Source of the DNA: Orobanche coerulescens
Lineage: Eukaryota; Streptophyta; Magnoliopsida; Lamiales; Orobanchaceae
DNA length: 64,000 nt
Assembly (NCBI GenBank): GCA_033398695.1
Contig: CM065811.1
Location: forward strand, 112,019,501 to 112,083,500
Reading direction: 5' to 3'
The notes beneath the pieces were generated by a model. That model was given only the letters and a program-made list of their open reading frames with translations, searched no databases and had not been told where the DNA came from. Made by a program: the position numbers and the translations under genes. Shown piece after piece: positions 55,168 through 64,000 of this stretch. Numbering within the stretch: position 1 is the stretch's first letter; the number at the start of each line of letters is the position of its first letter.

Positions 55168-55911
55168 CTATTATAAGTTAGGGAAGTGTGTGAGGATTAA
55201 CTATCTTATGTGTTATTATTAGTGATTTATGTTGTTATGCGGAATTAAGTGTACGATTGAATACTTATAGTTGATTCTGGTTAAGTTTGGCTTATCCGCC
55301 TGAGCATACATATCGAGTTAGGGGTATTCTGATTTTCCTTGGTGAAATCTTTATTGCCAGTGGGGTCCATCTAATTAAAAAAATAAAACTAAGTCAGTAT
55401 CTCGCAAAATCTAATATCCAATATAAAACTCTATTAAGCATGAATAATCATTAAGGCAATGAACTTAATGATTCAACAAATGCTTATATGATAGTAACGA
55501 CAAAGGAACAATAATACTCCATTTTAAGAAAGTAATGAAGTTAAGTGGAGTTTAAAAGAACTTCATCGATTTCGAATGAATAGTGATATGACTTTTGAGA
55601 AATGGATAAGTGAAATAGACCATATCTATTTCAAGAGTTAAGTAGAAGAATTGATTCAATCGGGGAATGCCGAAAATACTCAATCAAGTATCATGGCCAA
55701 TGACTCAGGAAATTTGAATTTGATACGCATATTCCAAGTAAATAATGACAAGTCGAAAGATATCTTAATGAGATTTGACTCGAGAAATCTACTTTAGGTC
55801 GCAGTCCTATGGTTCACTTCGTCCTAGGTGGAATTCCCATCTAAGTCCAAAGAATCTTATCCTGGTTAGCCCGTTGTAAGTGTCCTTCTCACAAAGCAGG
55901 CTCCGATACCA
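55168..55911 (-). other. Gypsy-4 leader and primer binding site
   Basis: PBS on the minus strand TGGTATCGGAGCC (55911-55899), four bases from the LTR. The leader to 55168 shows no conserved frame. Confidence 0.85.
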
Positions 55912-55915
55912 CTTT

Positions 55916-58900
55916 TGTCACCCCCCAACATCGAGAAGGATGAGAGCGCGACGTACCAATCGATCAATCAAATAAAATGTAGCAATAAATAGCGGAAGCT
56001 AAATAATGATTGGATAAAACTTTCAATCAACGATCATAACCCGATGTTCTAAGATTCGTTGTAACAAAAGTTCATAATCGAATTAAAATGATCATAAGTT
56101 TGCAGTGGAAAAATAACAGACGATTCAAAGTACGAAAACATAGTAAATTATTACAAGTCGGGATAAAAACAGAAATTCTAAGTCCAGGCGGCGGTCTTCT
56201 AATCGGTCTCTTCTACAAAGCCTTCTTCGTCTTCTGTTGGTTGCTCATTCTCTGGTTTAAAAGGAAAAATGGTGGGGTGAGACAAAAGGTCTCAGTGAGT
56301 GGGTAAACGTATGTGAGTGTGGCTTTCTTTCCTTTGAAAATTTTAAGTGATGCATGACTTTGTCAAGTTATAAGAAAAGTGAGAAAGGTTTCAAAGATAT
56401 ACTGCGATTTATCAAAATATAATCGTTTAGTAGTAAAATAATATAATCTTGTCCCCGTGAACAGATGTCAAGTCAATCAATCAGTCAATCAGTCGATCAG
56501 TCAATCTAGCTTTGAATCCTGCCGATGTGGACTTTGGATTCTAGGCACTCCTTATTACTCCTAGCAGTATAGGTCGTCGCCCCAAGATTTGGACCGTCGC
56601 CCCAGTAGTTGAGCCTTCGCTCTCACACTTAGCGTGTGCTTCTTTATCTCTTATCTGGGCTCGATATGTCCTTAGTTGTGGCTCAATACCTGGATAACAC
56701 CATAATCGCGATTATACCCCAAGTTCTACGACCCAGGTCCCTCGGAACACTCCATTCCTCGGTTATGGGAATAGGCAACAACGGCAATCTTGTTCATGAA
56801 CCGCAACCGCGCTGCTTGATCCAAGATTCGGTCTAACCATCTCGACTCGATTTGGGATTCTATAGGTGGCTTCTACGGTTCAAGAGGTGGCCCTCGGATT
56901 TTAGGTCGGCGCTTTATTTCGTATGGGTTCAAGAGGTGGCCCCCATCCGTCGACGTGGCACTTTGTCCCGATAGAGTTAGAGGGCGGACCCGTCCGTGGC
57001 ACTTTGTTTGTATAGAACTTAGTTATCGGACAGTCACAATTATCAGTTAGTTGCATAGCACGAGTAACGCTTAAACATTCGATCAGTGAGATTAATTGCG
57101 TCTTTTGGTTAAGTATGGAATATGGTTACTTATATTTGTGACACGATAATACGGGATAGGACTTGTATAATAATTTGAAAATATTCTCAATATTTCATCA
57201 AAGGTTTTAAGAGTTCAATTCAGATGTATTGAATTGGTAGGCTTGATGAAAAGAAGTCGAGAATTTTTCTGAATTTGGTCGAAATGACGTTTATACCCTT
57301 GGGTTGAGTCTAAGCGTTTTGGAGATATGAAATGAATTTGGATGGTTGTGAAAATTTATAGTAGGGTCAAGAATACTATTTCAACTTCAGACTTAAGAAG
57401 AAATTCAGAATTTCCAGTTTCGGGACTGAAATTTCCAGAAATTAACAAAATTGCTCCGAGGCCTTTAGATCTAGAAATTTAGCTCGGAATTTAACGAAAT
57501 TTTATGAGATGGCTCGTGATGAACCTGGAATTCCAGATTTGTGAAAAAGTCCAGCAAATTCGGACTTGATCCAAAATTTTTGATTTCTTGCATTTTGACC
57601 CCGGTATTGTTTTAAAATTACAAATTTGACTAATAAGCTTAGATATCAAACTCCAATTCACATAAAACTTTATGTACAGCTTATATAAGTTAAAATACAT
57701 ATTATTCATGGTCCAGAACAGTTTATTCACGGAATTTTCAGATTAGTCCATGATTTTCCGTTAGTTACAATTTATGCCCATAAATTCCGTTTTACTTGTT
57801 TTCAAGTCCCATTTTTGCCACAAATAAGTTATCCAAACACCATAACAAAATAATATAACACAAAATTCCAGATTTTGGTAGAGGCTTTACTAAAATATCG
57901 AAGAAGACATGAAATCTACAATTTTCACATAATCGGACTTTATCTATCAAATCGACGGTAACTTGAATCCGTAAAAATATAATGCGTGTTAATATAGCCA
58001 TATACATACATTTCCGAGGTATGCATTTACATAAAATTTCAGATTCAAGAATGATTTGCAAAAATCATAATCCTTGAAACTTAAAATTCAAAAAAAACAA
58101 GAGATATAATCCCAAATACAAAAATCATGGTATATATATAAACATGCATGTCTCAACATGATCCTCATCAACATATTTGCGAAATTTTCAGAATTAAACA
58201 TGCATCACAAAACCATAAAATTCATTTGCTTTTAGGATTTTTGAAAAGAATTTTTACCCACCTTGATTCTTGTCGGAACTAATCGATTCTAGGTCTCGAA
58301 CGTTGAAAGACGATCTCCCCTCTTACCCTACGTGGTTCGGACAAATCAGCATGCACCCAAGGTGTGTATTTTGTTTGCATGTTTTAAGATTTTAGTTAGA
58401 TTAGGAGGATTATAACTATAGCTTTATAGAAAATGATGTGGGAAATGAATTACCTAGTTCTTTCTTGAGTTTTCTTCTTCCTCCTTCCTCCTTCCTCCAC
58501 TTAGGCCCTCTCTCTCTCTCTCTCTATCTAACTTCTTAGTGCAGAATTTTTTTGTTGTTGAAAGTGTACTAGGTCATTAGTGTATGTATTTATAGTGTGT
58601 AGTTAGGGCTTGGGGAAATGTGGGAAGACTAATGAATGTAGTCTTGCATGGGGAAGATGAAGGCCCTAGAACACTTCACTCCTTTCCTCTTTTCCCTCTT
58701 TTTGGCCGCCCAACATCTATATTTCCAGATTTTATATTATTTTTTTGTTATTTTAAGTGTATAAGTTATTATTATTGTAGTAGTTGGTGATTTAATTAGT
58801 TGATTTGGGCTTTAAATTGTAACTTCAAGTCTTAAGAATTTTATTGAGTTGGGTTTGAGTCCATTAGTGAGTTTATATATAATTAGGTATTAACACATAG

Positions 58901-59091
58901 TCCATTAGGTGAATCAATATTCTACTTTAATTTTATTATTTGGTTTATAAATATATTTTACGAAATTAATGAGTGGAATAACATAAAATTAGACGTAGAC
59001 TATATCATGTCTTAAAACAAATGTTATTAAAGTACATCAAGATTTAGTACGTTGAACATGTGATAAGCTATCGAATTTATGGGGTTTTACA
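55916..59091 (-). mobile_element. Gypsy-4 5' LTR
   Basis: About 3176 bp. On the minus strand it starts TGTAAAACCCCATAAATTCG and ends TTGGGGGGTGACA. Candidate TATA TATAAATA at 58587-58594 (minus). The donor-like motif AATCAAG|GTGGGTAAA is at 58252-58268 (minus). A (TC)n run lies at 58508-58526. There is no palindrome array. The outer end (59091) is inferred from the termini, as no second LTR is present. Confidence 0.75.
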
Positions 59092-59448
59092 TCTAGTACA
59101 TAATATTCGAAACAGATTTTAGAAAATGACTTACAGATTGGAATAAATCGAGCTTCAAAAGTAGCACTTCAGTCTTATTTCCGAAGGTTCACTGGGAATT
59201 TCCGTTGGACACCTTGTGTATAGTCTTATGGGAAGATTGTCCTGACTCCCTAGGTGTTGCAGGTTTATGACGGACTTACTAGTATGGAAGCTAGATCTTA
59301 ATGATATAGAGTGGAATAGATGTATCTTGTACACTAAACAAAACACCGGGATAGAAATATGCGAAGAGTAATGTGTCTTTTTGTAGCCTTAAAGTTGGGT
59401 CCAAAGTAAAAAACGGGTGTTGAAAAAGTCACTCAGCCGCGTCCTCGT
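59092..59448 (+). other. Unassigned 357 bp
   Basis: I see no similarity to other parts of the window and no convincing frame. It could be host DNA, unseen element sequence, or degraded transposon. Confidence 0.4.
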
Positions 59449-59748
59449 TGTAATGCCCACCTCGTTCAAGTTATTTTGGATTTTTCTTCAGATATTTCCC
59501 GGTTTCCGAGCGTCGATATTATTTTCTAGACGACTAATTTTGTGTTTGTGACCATATGTGGTGACTTGTTATCCATCGTTTTCAGTTCGGATCGATAATG
59601 TTGTTCACTGGCATTTTGTCGTGTTCGTTCTGTACATTTTCGGATAATTAAGTCATCGAGTCATGGCGTGCGGGCACTGGCCGGACGGGTGCGGGTACTG
59701 GCTGGACGGGTGCGGATGCTGGCCGGACAGGTGCGGCAGGAACCGGCA

Positions 59749-60190
59749 TAGCGCACGCTACTGTTGGAAGGCTGCGCTAACTCAGCAGGAATAGCACACG
59801 CTAACCGGCCGACCAACGCACGCTATCGGGCTGGGCAGTGAGGTTCTGAGGTTCTAGGATTGGGAAGGATCGGCAGGTAGCGCACGCTACCGACGGTCGT
59901 TGCGCACGCTAATCGGCAGGTGTAGCGCACGATATCGGCCGACCAGCGTATGCTACCTGGCCGAGCAGTTTAGTCCAGGGGATTCTGGACTGGTCGGCTA
60001 GCGTGCGCAAGCACCCGCGCAGCGCGCGCTACCGAGATCAGACAAGAAGTCTATGGATTGCGGCTCAGGCCGACAGCGCACATGTCTAACGCATGATGGA
60101 GGGCCCCGGTTGAATGTTCTCGACCATGACCGCCCGTTAGCGCACGCTAGCTCGGAAGCCTAGCGCAACTAGTGCGCACCAGTATAAATA
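59749..60190 (+). promoter_or_regulatory. Gypsy-5 palindrome array and TATA box
   Basis: TAGCGCACGCTA-type sites begin near 59749, 59771, 59792, 59813; 59878, 59900, 59922, 59943; 59999, 60020; 60137, 60161. Pitch is 21-24 bp within groups. A TAGTCCAGGGGATTCTGGACT spacer lies between groups. TATAAATA at 60183-60190, about 11 bp after the last site. Confidence 0.85.
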
Positions 60191-61318
60191 TGGTCGAGCA
60201 GTCCAGTTTCATAAATTTTTTCCCATTTCCCCTTTTCCCTTACGCGGCTGGAGCCTTGGGGAACTTGAAGGCGTGTTATTAAACAATTAATCCATGAAGT
60301 TCCTGAGCATATATCATCGATTGATCATCCCATAACGCCCGTAGATCCAGCGAATCAAGGTTAGTTTTCCTAAAATCCTAGTTTTGGGAAAATTGGAGAT
60401 TTTGTTTGATTTCGGCTGTTTGATCCGTATTAACTTAGATTAGTGATGTATTGTTGATTATTAAGTTGTATTATACCCATTTCCTTGTCGTTCCATGGTT
60501 CGATTGCTAAAGATCCATCGTTTTTGTTGAGTTCTTAATCGACGCCTTGAACGTGTGTGGTAAAATGTCACAAAGGGGATTCGGGCGTTATACGATTATT
60601 CTTACTCGTACGATCATTGATTTTGATGTCATGATGTTAGGGTCAGGTTCCTTGTGAAGAACCCGAGTCGGAACTCTTCCATTCGTCGTTTCCCAATTGA
60701 CCGTGTTATCATTGTTTTCCGCCCGAAGAATTGTAGGTGTTCGAGGTTCCCGGTTGAGCCGTGTTCGTCGGAGTGCCCCGTATCAATTATCGAGGAAAGT
60801 ATCTTGCCTATACACTTCATGTTTCGTAGCTATAATAGTTGGTAATTGACTATGTGTGCGATGGGAATGTTTTTAATGAATTTACAAAATAATTGGTATA
60901 TTCTCAATAAAAGCCTTCACAAAGATCTACTTGTGTGTTTGTGAACGAATGTGTTGTTCCGAGAATGTGTATTAGTGTTGTGTATTGGAGTGCTTTGTTT
61001 GCGGATGGTACCGTTGTGTGTAATTTCATTGTTAGTGGACCTAAAGATTATGTCATTTTGGGAAGAGGTGTGTATGTGTGTGGATGTGTGTGTTTACTGA
61101 TGAGCATGTGACGCTGTATAATATTGGTTGTGAGTATGTGCCGGGTTAAGTGGCCAATCCTAGCAAGTACCTTGATTTACATTTGATGTACTTCGGGGGA
61201 ATGGGTTTTTGGTAAATGTTATTTGTGCCATTTGTTGATTAAGTGTGTGCGAGCCGAGTAAAACTATTGAGGGTCCCCTGGGGTCAGGTAGGCTGCGTTT
61301 CCCTACGGATCACTCGGT

Positions 61319-61400
61319 TGGGCTATACACCAGGGAGGGCCTGACGAGGTGTCATTGGGGTGTGTATCTTGCTCGGGAGGTACATGGCCTGTATAGCCCA
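61319..61400 (+). repeat. Inverted repeat in the Gypsy-5 LTR
   Basis: TGGGCTATACA (61319-61329) and TGTATAGCCCA (61390-61400) are exact 11-bp reverse complements with a 60-bp loop. The loop contains CAGGGAGGGCCTGA, recalling the GGGAGGGTCC block of Gypsy-1. It could form an RNA hairpin in the transcript. Confidence 0.75.
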
Positions 61401-62439
61401 GGAGTTTGTTTTGTGATGATGATTATGGCATGATGTTGTTTTCTATAATTGTGATATGTCCGGAATATCACAGCATTGTAATTCCCGATGTGAGCTACGT
61501 CATATGTAGGGTCTTGGTACTTGGATAGAATGGAACCAGTATAAGTGTCGTATATGATTTATTTCTTGATTGTGATTTTTTTTTGGCATAAGGATACGGG
61601 CCCTGTGATTGTTTCCGTATATTGTGATTTGGTTGTGTATCATGTGTGACCATTGGGTTATTCACTCGAGTTTGTGATGTGGAAGATTGGGTCGTGGACC
61701 CTATGTTTGTGACCGGATTGGTATTTTTGAGCAAAAACAATTCTTTGGACCGTGTCCCTATGTGGTTTGTCGAGTTAAAGATTCATTAGCCCATAAATGT
61801 CTTTCTAAAACTCCCGAGAATCTTTAAATTATTTTCAAAGAGTCTACATGTCTCATTTCAACTTTTACGATTTGAACTATTGTACCCAATGAAATATCTC
61901 GGGAAGTCTTCGATGGGTTGAATTGTGGAATTAATCAAGTTATTACATTCTTCGACTATGTTGTGTATAACTCGTATTTTCACTTTATACTTGCACTAGC
62001 AAAACAGTGGCATTTTGCTAACCCCCGAGTATTCGGGGGGTGGATGTCTGTATTGCGTCCAGGTACTTGCAGGTTGCTGGGGAGCGAATCACAAGATCGG
62101 TATGAGGGATGATGGAAGAGAACGATACTAATCACATGAAAACCAGTGTTGAGTATTTTAGTAAAGTCTTGTTGTCTTGTCTTTCCGTTGTGGTATATTC
62201 CCGTCTTATGGGAATATTGATGTATTCTAACCCCTGCGTGGGTCAGAGTTGTGGGAAAGAATTATGTATGTTTGATGTGTATGTTGTGGTAAAAGACCAA
62301 TTCGGTCAAATGGTTCATTATTTAGCCATGTCGGCATGTAATGTTATGTATTGTTTTTTGTAATTAGCCTGGTAGATCCTCACGGAGAGGGTCTATGGCG
62401 CTGTAATGTTCCTAACTGGTTTGGGGGTGTTACAGAATA

Positions 62440-62451
62440 TGGTATCGGAGC
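62440..62451 (+). other. Gypsy-5 primer binding site
   Basis: TGGTATCGGAGC, five bases after the LTR end, the Met-type site with G at base eight. Confidence 0.87.
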
Positions 62452-64000
62452 TTAGGTTGTGTAAACCTAGGTTGTCGGGTCATGTCGTGTAGTGTCGAGT
62501 CTTGTCTTTTCAGACTTTGTCTGACTGAGTCGTGTCGCGACGCGTTGCCTGAGATGTCGGTCGTGATTAGTATCAAAGTGCATCCATCAGTGCGATCTGT
62601 AGATGTAAGTGTCCCTACTTCGTTGTGTCTCGTGTTATACGAGCTTGTGTGATTTTGTATTATTATGTGGAGTTTAAATATGAATTGTGAATACGTAATC
62701 CATGCTTGTTGATTCTTGTGTTGTGCTCGAATGAAGAGTGGTGCCAGTGTATATGAATATATATATATATACATATCTTTGTATAAATCGTTTTTACGGA
62801 AGAAATGGTTTTGTTGTGGTTACACAATGATAGTTTATCAATGTCATATTTTAAAATTTTGAACGCTTTTGGGGACTCACGTAAATTTCAAAACATCCTT
62901 CAAAGGGAGGGAAAAAAAAGTTCGATTTTCGTATGATGACCTCAAAGCCGAATTTTTTTTTCAAACTACCGATATTTCATTTTCATCTTGTATTACCAGT
63001 TTTCAAAACATGATTTTTTTTTAAAACTCCAATGATGTCTATAAATGTGCTCAAGACGTGACTGTCGCTTTTAACTCTTCCGTTTTGAATGGCAATTGTC
63101 TTTTAATGGTTGCTCATGAGATGTTGTAAATATGTGAACTTTGAGATTCGTATGTTATTTATGACCCTCGATTCTAGTAATGTCGTATATATGTTGGCGA
63201 TCTTGTTGCTGAGTTGGAGCATCTAGAGAACGCTAAGTATTAGGCTAGCGCGCGCTATCGTGGCTCGGATAGCGCATGCTAAATCTTTGTTATAGCGTGC
63301 GTAAATCAGCTTGGGGAGAGGCTAGAGAACCACATTTTTAGCCGTTAAAGCTAACTTTTGCAACCAGTCACCTGTGACTGTATTCTATGTGCGTTGTCTA
63401 ACGACGACAACTGTTGTGTGTGAATATGTGTTATGACTTTTCGTAAGCGCTAGGTGGTAATTGACTGTGTTTGATGAATTGATAAATTTTGTTTACGGCG
63501 TGTGTGTATGAAAACGCTTTTCCGATAAATTTGACAATTCGATTAATCGCGGCTCCGTGTGGACTTTGAAAATTATTTGGAATCGGAGAGCCGGCCTAGG
63601 ATTCTTAAATAAAACCTCGACGGTATTTGAAAGAGCTATTTTAAAGGGCCTTGAACATTTTGTAAAATGTTACCGTCGTTGACTTTTGTGTAGTGTTGGG
63701 AGAATTTTCGAAAATAATTTTTTTTACGTATTGTTGTAATTCGAGTACATGATTTTCAAAAATCCTTCACATCATAAAATTTTTATTTTAAAACCCAATA
63801 CGATTTTTATTTTCAAAAATATATAGTGAAAGATGAAAAATCTTACTCGATTTAAATTTCAAACTCGGATTTGAAAATGTTTAGTGTATGTACGAATGGT
63901 TTGATGATCTTGCGTGGTTACCTTGTTTATTATTAACGGTGATGATGATGCGTAGTAGCATGGTGATTTTGATAATGCCGGTTGCGAGAAAATATTGTTT
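62452..64000 (+). other. Gypsy-5 leader
   Basis: Non-coding so far. A (TA)n run lies at about 62758-62770. A tetrad of TAGCGCGCGCTA-like sites starts at 63224, 63246, 63270 and 63293. Positions 63440-63870 align with 3730-4230. Confidence 0.7.
63224..63304 (+). repeat. Palindrome tetrad in the Gypsy-5 leader
   Basis: Four TAGCGCGCGCTA-type sites at 22, 24 and 23 bp pitch, the same unit as in U3 but about 3 kb further downstream and without a nearby TATA box. Confidence 0.75.

Larger units (their letters stand above)
53716..59091 (-). mobile_element. Gypsy-4, minus-strand, 3'-truncated
   Basis: Contains 5' LTR (59091-55916), PBS, leader, gag and protease on the minus strand, and ends within protease at 53716. 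RT, RNase H, integrase and 3' LTR are missing. The junction to Copia-C is not a normal insertion end, so a deletion or rearrangement made it. Confidence 0.85.
59449..62434 (+). mobile_element. Gypsy-5 5' LTR
   Basis: About 2986 bp. Promoter array 59749-60190, donor-like AATCAAG|GTTAGT (GT at 60360-60361), candidate acceptor CTTGCAG|GTTGC ending at 62072. Flank before the LTR is CTCGT. It ends six bases before a PBS. Confidence 0.87.
59449..64000 (+). mobile_element. Gypsy-5, 5' LTR and leader, running off the window
   Basis: LTR TGTAATGCCC to GGGGGTGTTACA, then PBS and at least 1.5 kb of leader. No coding domain is reached before the window ends. The family is related in LTR layout to Gypsy-1, -2 and -3. 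Confidence 0.85.

Noticed and set aside
62758..62770. (TA)n and the (GA)n and (TC)n runs at 26088, 33616 and 58508 as special elements
   Set aside because: Ordinary microsatellites within LTRs or leaders with no added structure.

Overview
The window is a block of nested LTR retrotransposons from a plant nuclear genome. I see no host gene, rRNA, tRNA gene or organelle sequence. Evidence for a flowering plant: Ty1/copia and Ty3/gypsy polyproteins with plant-type motifs, mostly initiator-tRNA-Met primer binding sites (PBS), 5-bp target duplications, a SINE-like insertion with a GTAAGGCTGCGTACATC box, and a PF04195-like 'gypsy-type transposase' reading frame. The species cannot be named from this sequence. 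Boundaries were read by eye by matching copies inside the window; those marked approximate may be off by a few bases.

Layout. The oldest element is Copia-A (1-1986 and 39027-40004), split by about 37 kb. Gypsy-1 (1987-39026) lies in its RNase H region. Gypsy-1 is itself interrupted by a solo LTR of its own family (6043-8216, TSD ACATT) in the integrase, by Gypsy-2 (8672-18521, TSD ATATC) near the start of its 3' LTR, and by Gypsy-3 (19857-38118, minus strand, TSD RATTC) further along the same LTR. Gypsy-3 is interrupted in pol by Copia-B (24595-34080, TSD AAGTC). The Copia-A 3' LTR is interrupted by Copia-C (40005-53715), whose leader holds a minus-strand Tat/Retand-like element (42792-51066, TSD TACAT). 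Copia-C then ends abruptly against a truncated minus-strand Gypsy-4 (53716-59091). After 357 unassigned bases, Gypsy-5 (59449 onward) begins and runs off the window.

Almost every coding region is broken. The best preserved is the 648-codon RT-RNase H frame of Copia-B (30163-32109), which keeps YVDD. Gypsy-2 keeps gag to chromodomain with a few stops and frameshifts. The Tat-like element carries gag on one strand and a multi-exon antisense frame on the other, with no protease, RT, RNase H or integrase.

The most unusual signal is in the gypsy LTRs. Four families (Gypsy-1, -2, -3, -5) carry arrays of near-palindromic 12-mers, often in groups of four at about 22-bp pitch, ending about 10 bp upstream of the TATA box. 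The core is TTACGGCCGTAA in Gypsy-1 but TAGCGCACGCTA in the other three. Gypsy-1 also has a perfect inverted repeat around its TATA box, with a compensatory change between two copies. All five gypsy families also share an AATCAAG|GT splice-donor-like motif downstream of TATA.
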